Below, in pieces: positions 1 through 8,475 of a stretch of DNA of 64,000 nucleotides (position 1 is the stretch's first letter; each line of letters starts with the position of its first letter). The stretch covers positions 1,860,001 to 1,924,000 of the forward strand of contig CAVOXO010000001.1 of assembly GCA_963700425.1 (NCBI GenBank), given 5' to 3'. Below the pieces are notes generated by a model. It was not told the DNA's origin, did no database searches, and was given only the letters and a program-made list of their open reading frames with translations. The translations under genes were made by a program, and so were the position numbers. The stretch comes from CAVOXO01 sp963700425. GTDB taxonomy: Bacteria > Actinomycetota > Acidimicrobiia > Acidimicrobiales > Microtrichaceae.

Positions 1-587
1 ACCCGTTCGAGGCCCAGGAGTTCCTGGAACTCGGTGGTGCTGATGTCGATGCCCCACTCGTTGGTGGGAGTGGGCGCAGTGGTGGTCGTGGTGTCGTCCT
101 GGCCCGCCGCGGCGCTGTTGGCCAGCTCCTGTTCGAAGACCTGCTGAGCGGTGACACCCTCGGGGAGGCCCAGCTGCTCGCGCAACGCGGCGATCTGTTC
201 GTCGGCGTCCTGTGGGGGTCGGCCGCTGACGCTGAGGACAGGGCGGAAGCGCAGCTCTGCGGTCTGGCCGACCAGGTCCAGAGCCTGTTTCTGGTCCTTG
301 ATGCCGGGCAGTTGGACGACGATCGTCGCCCCCTGGACCGTGATGTCGGGTTCGCCGACCCCGATGGCGTTCACCCGGCGCTCGATGATGTCCTTCGCCT
401 GCTCGAGCGCCTCGGGATCGACGTCGTTGGTCACCTCGCCGTCCTCGGTGGCCTGCAGCACGACCGACACCCCGCCCTGGAGGTCGAGTCCCAGGTTGGG
501 CCGGTTCTGCCAGCCGAGGGTCGCCGCGACCGTGCCGACGACCACGGCGACGACAGCGATCAGCGACCGGACTCCCTTATTCTTCAT
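1..587 (-). CDS. secD: SecD, protein-export membrane protein (N-terminal part, cut by window edge)
   Basis: SecD works with SecF and YajC to drive late steps of Sec-dependent export using the proton gradient. Translating the minus strand from ATG at 587 gives a short cytoplasmic start, one membrane segment (about residues 6-23) ending WQNRPNLGLDLQGGV, then the first periplasmic domain. The LGLDLQGG signature and the following GVGEPDITVQG and QLPGIKDQ segments are characteristic of SecD. A Gln/Thr/Pro-rich stretch (DDTTTTTAP) near the window edge is probably a low-complexity linker. The frame is open to base 1, so the C-terminal membrane domain lies outside. yajC is immediately upstream, the normal operon order. 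Confidence 0.93.
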   Translation of the reverse strand, partial: MKNKGVRSLIAVVAVVVGTVAATLGWQNRPNLGLDLQGGVSVVLQATEDGEVTNDVDPEALEQAKDIIERRVNAIGVGEPDITVQGATIVVQLPGIKDQKQALDLVGQTAELRFRPVLSVSGRPPQDADEQIAALREQLGLPEGVTAQQVFEQELANSAAAGQDDTTTTTAPTPTNEWGIDISTTEFQELLGLER

Positions 588-633
588 GACCAGCGATGCC
601 TCGTGTGAGAGGGGGAGCAGAGCAGGGTACGGG

Positions 634-660
634 GCGTATCCACCGAATGGGCGGATACGC
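634..660. repeat. Inverted repeat in the yajC-secD gap
   Basis: The arms GCGTATCC and GGATACGC (8 bp, perfect) are separated by 11 bases. They lie in the 84-base gap between the yajC stop and the secD start. A hairpin here could adjust secD relative to yajC expression or protect the transcript. No T-run follows on the minus strand, so it is not a classical terminator. Confidence 0.4.
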
Positions 661-671
661 GGGGGCGTCGT

Positions 672-1013
672 TCACTTGTCCGCCGGGGTCGGCTCGGAAT
701 CGGACTCCTCCGGCTCGACTTCCATGCGGGCGAGGGATGCCTTGGACAGCCTGATCACGACATCGGTGTCGATCTCGAGATGGACGATGTCGTCCTCGAT
801 GAAGGTGATCGTGCCGTGCAGCCCTCCGGAGGAGACCACGGCGTCACCGACGTCGATCTGGTCGATGAACGAGGAGTGACGCTGCCGCTCCTTCCTCTGG
901 GGCACGATCATGAAGTAGACGAGAGGGCCGAGCAGCAACAGTGGCAGCAGGAGTCCGAAGATGTTCCCACCGGAGGACTCCTGGCCGAGGATGAGGGCGA
1001 TGAGCGGGTTCAC
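672..1013 (-). CDS. yajC: YajC, Sec translocon accessory subunit
   Basis: A 113-residue single-span membrane protein of the SecDF-YajC complex. A short N-terminus is followed by a strongly hydrophobic helix (about residues 17-36, FGLLLPLLLLGPLVYFMI) and the family signature VPQRKERQR. Then comes a small beta-rich cytoplasmic domain (VGDAVVSSGGLHGTITFI) and an acidic tail. Length and topology are normal for YajC. It is followed by secD and preceded by tgt and queA on the same strand, as in many bacteria. Confidence 0.95.
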   Translation of the reverse strand: MNPLIALILGQESSGGNIFGLLLPLLLLGPLVYFMIVPQRKERQRHSSFIDQIDVGDAVVSSGGLHGTITFIEDDIVHLEIDTDVVIRLSKASLARMEVEPEESDSEPTPADK

Positions 1014-1061
1014 AGTCGTTCGAGACTAGTGCGGACTTCGCTCGGTGACGCCATCATCGGG

Positions 1062-2159
1062 TCACCCCCACACCTCCCCGATCTCGGCCCGGAGCGAACT
1101 CAGTCGACCGTGCGCGATCGCCTCGCGTATGCGCTCCATGAAGCGAAGGGTCCACGCCAGGTTGTGCAGGGTGGCGAGAGTGGCTCCGGTCGGCTCCCCG
1201 ACCACGAGGAGATGACGGACGTAGCCCCGGGAGTGCCGCCGGCACACGTCGCAGTCGCAGTCGGGATCGAGGGGGTCGTCGCTGCGGGTGAACTCGGCGC
1301 GCTTCGCGCTCACCCGACCACGGTTGGTGAGGAGCGTCCCGTGCCGACCCCACCTCGTGGGGAGGACGCAGTCCATCATGTCGACCCCCCGCGCCACCGC
1401 CTCGATGATCCCGTGGGGATCCCCGACCCCCATCAGATACCGCGGCTGGTCCCAGGGAAGATGCGCGACGGCCGAGTCCAGCGACTCCAGCATCTCGGTG
1501 CGACTCTCGCCCACCGACAGCCCTCCGACGGCGTACCCGTCGAATCCCATCTCGACGGTTCGTCGGGCCGATTCCGACCGCAGGTCCGGCTCGGTTCCGC
1601 CCTGACATATCCCGAACAGCGCCTGATCGTCGACCCGGCGGCGGGCGAGGAGCGCTCGGGCGGCCCACGATGCGGTGCGATCCACGGCATCGCGCAGGAC
1701 GTTCCGCTCGGCGGGAAGCGACGAACAGACATCGAGAACCATCTGGATATCGGCGCCGAGCGCCTCCTGGATCTCCACGGCGCTCTCGGGGGTCAGCCGA
1801 TGGGTCGACCCGTCGTAGGTCGAGCGGAAGGTGACGCCGTCGTCATCGATCCGGGGGCCCAGCGAGAAGACCTGATACCCGCCGGAGTCGGTCAGCATGT
1901 GTCCGTTGTACCCCTCGAAGACGTGCAGCCCGCCGAGCTGCTCGATCACCTCGGCGCCGGGCCGGAGCATGAGGTGATAGGTGTTGGCCAGGATCACCTC
2001 GGCCCCCAGCGCCTCCACGTCCGCGGTCCGGGCGGCGCGGATGGTTCCCCGCGTCCCGACCGGCATGAAGACGGGCGTCCGGAACGACCCCCGTGCGGTG
2101 TGGATCGACCCCGACCGCGCGGCGCCGTCGACGTCCGCGATGTCGACGGTCAGCCTCAT
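1062..2159 (-). CDS. tgt: Queuine/archaeosine-type tRNA-guanine transglycosylase
   Basis: Exchanges guanine-34 of GUN-anticodon tRNAs for the queuosine precursor base. The 365-residue protein has TYHLMLRPG, the acid/base DSGGYQ motif, GICQGG, and the nucleophile region MDCVLPTRWGRHG. The zinc site is CxCxxC (CDCDVC) with a downstream His (TLHNLAW). The frame stays open upstream, but the conserved N-terminus starts at MRLTVDIADVDG. The ATG at 2159 overlaps the queA stop in an ATGA tetranucleotide, which decides the start. Tgt and QueA act in the same pathway, so the coupling makes sense. Confidence 0.95.
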   Translation of the reverse strand: MRLTVDIADVDGAARSGSIHTARGSFRTPVFMPVGTRGTIRAARTADVEALGAEVILANTYHLMLRPGAEVIEQLGGLHVFEGYNGHMLTDSGGYQVFSLGPRIDDDGVTFRSTYDGSTHRLTPESAVEIQEALGADIQMVLDVCSSLPAERNVLRDAVDRTASWAARALLARRRVDDQALFGICQGGTEPDLRSESARRTVEMGFDGYAVGGLSVGESRTEMLESLDSAVAHLPWDQPRYLMGVGDPHGIIEAVARGVDMMDCVLPTRWGRHGTLLTNRGRVSAKRAEFTRSDDPLDPDCDCDVCRRHSRGYVRHLLVVGEPTGATLATLHNLAWTLRFMERIREAIAHGRLSSLRAEIGEVWG

Positions 2160-3175
2160 GGCCGCGCCGGGACGGCCGTGCGCTCCGCGAACATCGCATC
2201 CCCGAAGGAGAGGAACCGGTATCCGGATCCGAGCGCGGTCCCGTAGATGTCGCGCCAGCGCGGGCCGACGAACGCCTCGATCATGGCGAGGAGGGTCGTG
2301 CGCGGCAGATGGAAGTTCGTCAGGAGTGCGTCCACGACGTGCCACCGGTATCCGGGCAGGATGAAGAGCCGGGTCCTGCCAGCCAGCTCGCCCGACGCGG
2401 CCGCCGATTCGAGGGCGCGAACCGAGGTCGTGCCCACTGCCACCACCCTGCGGGCCGCCCCGACCGCCTCCCACGTGTCGGTCGGCACCCGGTACTCCTC
2501 GCTGTGGATGGGATGATCCTCCACGTTCTGGCCGCGCACCGGCCGGAACGTGTCGAGGCCCACCACGAGCTCGATCGGATGGATCTCCGCCCCGGTCGCC
2601 ACGATGGCGTCGGTCAGCTCGGGGGTGAAATGGAGCCCGGCGGTCGGAGCGGCGGCCGACGCCGCTCGTCGGGCGAAGATCGTCTGATAACGCGCCGGGT
2701 CCGCAAGGACCGTGTCGCCCAGATACGGGGGCAGGGGCAGGTCTCCGATGTCGTCGAGTACCCGGTCCAGAGGACGATCGGCGATGACCCTCACCGCCCG
2801 CGTGGCGTCGGCGAGCGGTTCGCCGAATTCGATCGTGACCCCGGCGACCACCTCGACGGTCTCCCCGACGGCCAGCTTCGCGGAGGGGCGGACGAGCGCC
2901 TCGTGCCACCCGTCGGACCGCTCCTCCAGGAGAAGAACCTCACCGGCACCGCCGCCCCTGCGGCGGAACGGCACCCGGCAGGGCCTCACCCGGGTGTCGT
3001 TCACCACGATCACGTCTCCCTCACCCACCAGATCGGGGAGATCGCTCACCCGTCGATGCGAGGGCGCGGCGTCGGCACCTCGGTCGACCAGCAGGCGCGC
3101 CGAATCCCGCGGCTCCGCCGGCGTCGTCGCGATGGCTGCGGAGGGAAGGTCGTAGTCGAGCTCGGACGACTGCAC
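2156..3175 (-). CDS. queA: S-adenosylmethionine:tRNA ribosyltransferase-isomerase
   Basis: Transfers and isomerises the ribosyl moiety of SAM onto preQ1-tRNA to form epoxyqueuosine. The 339-residue protein begins with the family pattern SELDYDLPSAAIATTP-EPRDSARLLV. It contains VIVVNDTRVRPCRV, APTAGLHFTPEL, GLDTFRPV and the C-terminal LLTNFHLPRTTLLAMIEAFVG, all conserved in QueA. It precedes tgt with a 4-base ATGA overlap and follows ruvB. The queuosine reductase and preQ1 synthesis genes are not in this window. Confidence 0.96.
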   Translation of the reverse strand: MQSSELDYDLPSAAIATTPAEPRDSARLLVDRGADAAPSHRRVSDLPDLVGEGDVIVVNDTRVRPCRVPFRRRGGGAGEVLLLEERSDGWHEALVRPSAKLAVGETVEVVAGVTIEFGEPLADATRAVRVIADRPLDRVLDDIGDLPLPPYLGDTVLADPARYQTIFARRAASAAAPTAGLHFTPELTDAIVATGAEIHPIELVVGLDTFRPVRGQNVEDHPIHSEEYRVPTDTWEAVGAARRVVAVGTTSVRALESAAASGELAGRTRLFILPGYRWHVVDALLTNFHLPRTTLLAMIEAFVGPRWRDIYGTALGSGYRFLSFGDAMFAERTAVPARP

Positions 3176-3221
3176 CCCGAGATGAGACCAGACGGGCGCG
3201 CGGGCGGACCAATCCGCCGTC

Positions 3222-4304
3222 TCACTCGTCGAACAGCGTGGTGTCCGTGGCGTCGGAGCCGACCGGCGCGGTCAGGCCCATGTGCACCCATGCCGCCGAG
3301 GTGGGAACGCGACCCCGCGGAGTCCGCATGAGGAGCCCCTGCTGGATGAGGAAGGGCTCGTAGACGTCCTCGACGGTCTCGGTGGGTTCCGATACCGCAA
3401 TGGCCAGGGTCGACAACCCGACCGGGCGTCCACCGAACCGTTCGCAGAGCGCATGGAGGATCGCCCGGTCGACCTTGTCCAGTCCGCAATGGTCGACCCC
3501 GAAGACTGCAAGACCATCTGCCGCCGTCCGACCGTCGATCCGTCCGTGGCCCTCGACCTCGGCGTAGTCCCGGACCCGCCGCAGAAGGCGATTGGCGATG
3601 CGTGGCGTGCCTCTGGAACGTCGCGCTATCTCCGTGGCGCCGTCGATGTCGATGTCGACGTCGAGGATGTGTGCCGCTCGACCCACGATCGACTGGAGTT
3701 CGTCGACCTCGTAGAAGTCGAGTCTCGCCACGAGGCCGAATCGGTCGCGCAACGGACCGGTGATGAGCCCGGTGCGCGTCGTGGCTCCCACCAGGGTGAA
3801 GGCCGGAAGGTCGAGACGGATCGACCGGGCGGCGGGACCTTTTCCGAGAACGATGTCGAGCTGGAAATCCTCGACGGCGGGATAGAGGACCTCCTCGACC
3901 GCTCGGGGCAACCGGTGGATCTCGTCGATGAACAACACGTCGCGTTCCGCCAGTTTGGTGAGGATCGCCGCAAGATCTCCGGCCCGTTCGAGGGTTGCTC
4001 CGGACGTGATGTGGAGGTTCACCCCCATCTCGGCCGCCACGATCGCCGACAGCGTCGTCTTGCCGAGGCCCGGCGGGCCGGCGAAGAGGAGGTGGTCGGC
4101 CGCGTGACCCCGCCGACGGGCGGCTTCGAGGATGATCGTCAGATGGCGGCGGAGCTCTCGTTGCCCCACGAACTCGTCGAGACTCGTCGGCCTGAGCCCG
4201 ACCGTCTCGAGCGTGTCCCGGTCGGCGGTGCGACTCGGCGACAGGGAGAGCTCGTCGGCCTCGGCCTCCTCCACCGCTGTCGGATCGAGAAGCTCGTCAC
4301 GCAT
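3222..4304 (-). CDS. ruvB: Holliday junction branch-migration helicase RuvB
   Basis: Hexameric AAA+ motor that pumps DNA through RuvA-bound Holliday junctions. In the 360-residue protein the RuvB N-terminus LRPTSLDEFVGQ is followed by Walker A GPPGLGKTTL (about residues 76-85), Walker B FIDEIHRL, sensor 1 GATTRTG, sensor 2 GTPRIANRLLRR and a C-terminal winged helix with QQGLLMRTPRGR. The N-terminal extension of about 30 residues is acidic and variable. ruvA is 18 bases upstream and ruvC overlaps ruvA, giving the common ruvC-ruvA-ruvB order. Confidence 0.97.
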   Translation of the reverse strand: MRDELLDPTAVEEAEADELSLSPSRTADRDTLETVGLRPTSLDEFVGQRELRRHLTIILEAARRRGHAADHLLFAGPPGLGKTTLSAIVAAEMGVNLHITSGATLERAGDLAAILTKLAERDVLFIDEIHRLPRAVEEVLYPAVEDFQLDIVLGKGPAARSIRLDLPAFTLVGATTRTGLITGPLRDRFGLVARLDFYEVDELQSIVGRAAHILDVDIDIDGATEIARRSRGTPRIANRLLRRVRDYAEVEGHGRIDGRTAADGLAVFGVDHCGLDKVDRAILHALCERFGGRPVGLSTLAIAVSEPTETVEDVYEPFLIQQGLLMRTPRGRVPTSAAWVHMGLTAPVGSDATDTTLFDE

Positions 4305-4322
4305 CGGGCCCGGCTCCGGTGC

Positions 4323-4910
4323 TCATGACGACAACTCCGCCAGAGCCGCCTTGAGGCGGTCGGCGACGTCCCCGTCCGAGGGCACCTTCCGCATCACCGC
4401 CGCGATCTCATCGGGCCGGTAGCCGAGCGCCCCGAGAGCGTCGCGGAGATCGCCGCCCCCGTCGGGCGCAGCGTCCTCACCCTCGGCGTCGCGAAGGTCG
4501 ATGCCGGTCGCGTCGAAACGGGTCGACAACTCGACCAGGAGCCGCTGGGCCGTCTTGCGACCCACGCCGGGGACACCACACAGGGCCGCGAGATCCTCCC
4601 CCACCACCGCCCGTCGGAGAGCGGACGGCTCGAGCGTCGACAGGATCGCCAGGGCAAGCGCCGGGCCCACGCCATGGGTGCCGATGAGCACCTCGAAGGT
4701 GTCCCTCTCCTCGCGATCGCCGAACCCGTAGAGCGTCTGGGAATCCTCGCGCTGGTGGTGATGGATCCACACGAACGCGTCGGTCGACCCGTCGCGGTAG
4801 CGCGCTGCGGACGCTGCCGGCATGGCGATGCGGTAGCCGACGCCGGCGACCTCGAGGGTCAGTTCCCCGGGGTCCGTGGCGAGCACCGCACCCCTCAGTG
4901 ACCCGATCAT
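4323..4910 (-). CDS. ruvA: Holliday junction-binding protein RuvA
   Basis: Binds four-way junctions and recruits RuvB. The 195-residue protein starts MIGSLRGAV with the OB-fold domain I (VGYRIAMPA ... VWIHHHQREDSQTLYGF). Two helix-hairpin-helix motifs follow (GVGPALALAIL and GVPGVGRKTAQRLLVEL), then an acidic linker and the RuvB-contacting domain III (ALGALGYRPDEIAAVMRKV). Its ATG overlaps the ruvC stop by four bases, so the pair is translationally coupled. Confidence 0.96.
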   Translation of the reverse strand: MIGSLRGAVLATDPGELTLEVAGVGYRIAMPAASAARYRDGSTDAFVWIHHHQREDSQTLYGFGDREERDTFEVLIGTHGVGPALALAILSTLEPSALRRAVVGEDLAALCGVPGVGRKTAQRLLVELSTRFDATGIDLRDAEGEDAAPDGGGDLRDALGALGYRPDEIAAVMRKVPSDGDVADRLKAALAELSS

Positions 4911-5395
4911 CGGCGCTCCACCAGCAGGGGGGAGTGAGCCGCGTGGCAGAGCGCCACCGCGGCAGCGTCGGCCGCGTCGGCGGGTCGTGGACGGGCCCGC
5001 AGACCGAGAAGACGAGTGACCATCTCCGCGACCTGTTCCTTGTCCGCTGCTCCGTCACCGGTGATCGTCAGCTTGATCTCATTGGGCGAGTACTCGTGGA
5101 CGTCGATGTCGCGGCGCGCCGCCGCAGCCATGACGATCCCGCTGGCCTGCCCGACCGACATGGCGGTGCGGACGTTCACCTGGAACAACACGCGCTCGAT
5201 GGCGACCGCGGCGGCGGGGAACTCGTCGAGCAGATCTTCCACGTCGGTCTGCAACATGGCGAGACGGCGGGGAACGTCGAGGTCGGTCGGCGTGGTGAGA
5301 ACTCCGAGTGCGACGGCACGCGCCGGAGCTGCGCCGGCGTCGAGCACGCAGTAGCCGCACCGAGACAACCCGGGGTCGATGGCCAGCACGAACAC
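4907..5395 (-). CDS. ruvC: Holliday junction resolvase RuvC
   Basis: Endonuclease that cuts Holliday junctions, acting with RuvAB. From GTG at 5395 the protein has 162 residues and begins MFVLAIDPGLSRCG, placing the first catalytic Asp at residue 7 as in E. coli. The other acidic residues are visible in AIERVLFQ and the C-terminal DAADAAAVALCHA. The frame is open about 66 codons further upstream, but that part has no RuvC similarity. A TAGTGT box 7 nt before this GTG suggests a leaderless transcript beginning at the start codon. Confidence 0.93.
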   Translation of the reverse strand: MFVLAIDPGLSRCGYCVLDAGAAPARAVALGVLTTPTDLDVPRRLAMLQTDVEDLLDEFPAAAVAIERVLFQVNVRTAMSVGQASGIVMAAAARRDIDVHEYSPNEIKLTITGDGAADKEQVAEMVTRLLGLRARPRPADAADAAAVALCHAAHSPLLVERR

Positions 5396-5402
5396 CTGTA
5401 CG

Positions 5403-5408
5403 ACACTA
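5403..5408 (-). promoter_or_regulatory. Candidate -10 box for a leaderless ruvC transcript
   Basis: TAGTGT (fits TANNNT) sits 7 nt upstream of the ruvC GTG on the minus strand. It lies in the 113-base divergent gap to the c-di-GMP gene. No clear -35 element is visible. Confidence 0.4.
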
Positions 5409-5508
5409 GCCACCGCGTCCGCTCCGGTGGCGCATCGCGGACGGTCCCGTCCATTCCGGACCGTCCACGAATTGTCAGGTCGGCCGACGAACGTGTCGAT
5501 ACCCAAGG

Positions 5509-8475
5509 ATGGCCTCACCACACGCGAGCGATCGACGCTCCCCCCTGCGGGTACGCCTCCGCGTCGTGCTGATCGCCCTGGTGGCCCTTCCACTGTTCGC
5601 GTCGCTGCTGTTCGCGGTCCTCTGGGCCAACGAGCGATCCGATGACGCGGTCCGGGCGCGGGCCAGCGCCGAGGAAGTGGCAGTGATCACCGACTCCGCC
5701 GAGCTCCGTTTCTCGGTCGAGATCGACATGTTGATCGGCTACGGGCCGATCTCGTCGATCGATCCGCGCGGGGAGGCCCAGAACGACGGACGGCGCGACG
5801 GGCTCCGCGCTCGCCAGGCCTTTCTCGCCGAGACCCTCCTCGCCCGAGGGGAGGTCCTCGAACGCCTGGGCGGCACCGACGCCTCCTACTTCCTGCAGTC
5901 GATCCTCGACGACCTCCGCGCCCTCTGGGACTCACCCAGTTCTCCCGACAACCTGGAGATCCACCAGGACATCGCCGATCGCCTCGCCGTGATCGACAAG
6001 GCCATCAGCAGCGCCGCGGCCGGCAACTCCGCCGAGGTGGCGTACACGATGCGTGAATTCGGCCGCCTCCAGGACCTGATGAGGTCCGAGGCGCTGCTCA
6101 TCATCGACACCCTCGCTCCGGCGAACAGAACACCGGCCAACTCCGCCCTCATCGACGACCATGCGGCCCGCGAACGCGAGACCATCGAGGACCTGGCCGA
6201 CGTGGTGGCTCCCGACGAGATGGAGAGGCTGCGCGAGGAGGCGGACCAACCGGGGATTCAGTCGGTCCGGGACGCCATCGCCGCCGATGCCGGGATCCCG
6301 AACCGGGGGGAAGGCCTCGACTCCATCGATCTCACGACCCTCGTCGACAGCACCGCTGATTGGTTCTATGCCGTCCCGCGAGCACGCGAGTCGTACTCGA
6401 CCGAAGCCGTCAGGGCGGCCAACGAACGGGCCGCAGAGGCGACGGCGGGCCGCAAGCTGGCCATCGGTGCGGCACTCGCACTGATGATCGCCATCGCCCT
6501 GGTGACCCCGTTGGCCATCCGGTCGGTCACCCGCCCGCTGCGGAGCCTCGCGAGGCGGGCCTCGGTCGCCGCAGCCGGAGACCTGCCCGGCCGGGCCGAT
6601 CGTCGGTCGACCATCAGCGAGATCGCGGCCGTGGACTCGTCGTTCGAGCGCCTCGCCGACTTCATGCGCACCGTCGAGTCCCAGATCGCCGCACTCGGGT
6701 TGGGCCGGACCGATGATCCCGCGTTGACCGAGCGCCTGCCCGGGACGATCGGCGAGGACCTCGAACGTTCTGTTCAGAGGCTGACCGCCACGACCGACCA
6801 ACTCCGCGCGTCCGAGGCGCTGTCCCAAGCCGTCGTCGACTCGGCTGTCGACGGCATCTGGACGTTGTCCGAGGACCTCCTCGTCCTCGGCGCCAACTCC
6901 GCTGCCGAGGAGATGGCCGGATGCCCCGAGGAGGAACTCGTCGGGCGGCCGCTGGCGGCGGCGCACCCCGAGATCGCGACGTACCTGTCCGCCGGCGTGC
7001 GGCAGTCATCCGAGCAGGAGTTCGAGCTGGAGGGCCCGTCGGATCGGCCGATCTCCGCCCTCGTGTCGGTGCGCGAAGTGGCTGATGCCCGCGGCACGCC
7101 GATCCTCACCGTGTTCGTTCGGGACGTGTCCGATCGCAAGCACCTCGAGGACCGCCTGTCCCACCAGGCCCATCACGATCACCTGACCGGCCTCCCCAAC
7201 CGCATGTCGCTCATCGGGGCGATCGACCGGTCGCTGCATCAGCTCGAGCCCGGGTCCGGGCTCGGAGTCCTCTTCCTCGATCTCGATCGTTTCAAGCTCG
7301 TCAACGACGCCCTCGGCCACGAGTGCGGAGATCAACTGCTCGTTGCCGTCGGCGAGCGGATCCAGACCACGCTCAGAGACGGTGACTTCGTCGCCCGACT
7401 CGGCGGAGACGAGTTCGTCATCGTGCTACCGGGCCTGAGCTGCGAGAGCGAGGCCCAGGAGGCGGGCGATCGGGTTCGCGGCGTGCTGGGCCAGCCGATC
7501 GACATCGGGTCGGTGGATCAGATGCGCGTCGAGGCGTCCGTGGGGGTGGCCTTCACCGCCGATCCTGCCTTCCAGGCGCGGGATCTGCTGCACCGGGCCG
7601 ATCTGGCCATGTACCGGGCCAAGCAGTCCGGCCGGGCCCGGGTCGAGTTGTACGACTCGGAGATGCAGGCGTGGGCCAGTCACCGCAACCGGATCGAACA
7701 GGGACTGCGCAACGCTCTCATCGCCGGCGATCTCGAGGCTCACGTCCAACCGATCATCGATCTCGACACCCAACGGGTCGTGGGCGGCGAGTTGCTGTCG
7801 CGCTGGTTCCACCAGGGCGAGTGGGTCCCACCCGACGTCTTCATCCCGCTCGCCGAGGAGTCGGCGCTCATCGGCGAACTGGGCAAATGGGTCCTCCATC
7901 GGGCGTGCGAGATCATCGGGGAGTGGGAATCGAGAGGTTGGGACCTCTACCTCACGGTCAACATCTCCGGTCTCCACCTGATGACCGGCGAGGTGGACAC
8001 CGACATCGCCTCGGCCCTGGCCGCCCATCCGATCGACCCGCGTCACCTGAAGATCGAGATCACCGAATCATTCCTTCTCGGTGACCCCGAGACCGCGATC
8101 GACCGGCTGACCACGTTGCGGAACATGGGACTCAGCATCTTCGTCGACGACTTCGGTACCGGATACTCCTCACTCACGTATCTGCGGCGGCTGCCGATCG
8201 ACGGCATCAAACTCGACCGGGCCTTCGTGTCCGACATCGACGACAGCGCCGCCGACACGACCATCGTCGATCTCGTCTCCGACCTCGCGGCGTCCCTGGG
8301 CCTCTCCACCGTCGCCGAGGGGATCGAGAACGAGGCACAACTCGAGTGCGTCCGGCGCTCGGGCTACGACCTCGGACAGGGCTGGCTCTGGGCCAAGGCC
8401 ATGGCCATGCCGGACTTCATCGAGTGGGTCGACCGGCAACCGACCGTGCCCTCCGGAACAAATGAGTTCAAGTGA
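5509..8475 (+). CDS. Membrane sensor GGDEF-EAL protein (c-di-GMP synthesis/hydrolysis)
   Basis: A 988-residue signalling protein. It has a transmembrane helix at about 20-42, a roughly 280-residue extracytoplasmic helical sensor of unrecognised type, a second helix (about 320-340, LAIGAALALMIAIALVTPLAI), a HAMP linker and a PAS domain. A GGDEF domain follows with intact RLGGDEF near residue 630, then a full EAL domain. The EAL signature reads GGELLSRW, so the metal-binding Glu is kept though the Ala of EAL is Leu. KIEITES, DDFGTGYSSL, KLDRAF and AEGIE are all present. Both activities therefore look possible. The stop overlaps the next gene's GTG, tying it to an ABC exporter. Confidence 0.93.
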   Translation: MASPHASDRRSPLRVRLRVVLIALVALPLFASLLFAVLWANERSDDAVRARASAEEVAVITDSAELRFSVEIDMLIGYGPISSIDPRGEAQNDGRRDGLRARQAFLAETLLARGEVLERLGGTDASYFLQSILDDLRALWDSPSSPDNLEIHQDIADRLAVIDKAISSAAAGNSAEVAYTMREFGRLQDLMRSEALLIIDTLAPANRTPANSALIDDHAARERETIEDLADVVAPDEMERLREEADQPGIQSVRDAIAADAGIPNRGEGLDSIDLTTLVDSTADWFYAVPRARESYSTEAVRAANERAAEATAGRKLAIGAALALMIAIALVTPLAIRSVTRPLRSLARRASVAAAGDLPGRADRRSTISEIAAVDSSFERLADFMRTVESQIAALGLGRTDDPALTERLPGTIGEDLERSVQRLTATTDQLRASEALSQAVVDSAVDGIWTLSEDLLVLGANSAAEEMAGCPEEELVGRPLAAAHPEIATYLSAGVRQSSEQEFELEGPSDRPISALVSVREVADARGTPILTVFVRDVSDRKHLEDRLSHQAHHDHLTGLPNRMSLIGAIDRSLHQLEPGSGLGVLFLDLDRFKLVNDALGHECGDQLLVAVGERIQTTLRDGDFVARLGGDEFVIVLPGLSCESEAQEAGDRVRGVLGQPIDIGSVDQMRVEASVGVAFTADPAFQARDLLHRADLAMYRAKQSGRARVELYDSEMQAWASHRNRIEQGLRNALIAGDLEAHVQPIIDLDTQRVVGGELLSRWFHQGEWVPPDVFIPLAEESALIGELGKWVLHRACEIIGEWESRGWDLYLTVNISGLHLMTGEVDTDIASALAAHPIDPRHLKIEITESFLLGDPETAIDRLTTLRNMGLSIFVDDFGTGYSSLTYLRRLPIDGIKLDRAFVSDIDDSAADTTIVDLVSDLAASLGLSTVAEGIENEAQLECVRRSGYDLGQGWLWAKAMAMPDFIEWVDRQPTVPSGTNEFK

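Noticed and set aside
780..2246. Long plus-strand open frame opposite yajC and tgt
   Set aside because: Shadow frame created by high G+C codon bias; composition is rich in Gly/Arg/Pro/His with no domain pattern.
1062..2909. A 615-residue protein extending tgt upstream across queA
   Set aside because: The upstream part is queA read in another frame and has no similarity to Tgt; the ATGA junction gives the true start.
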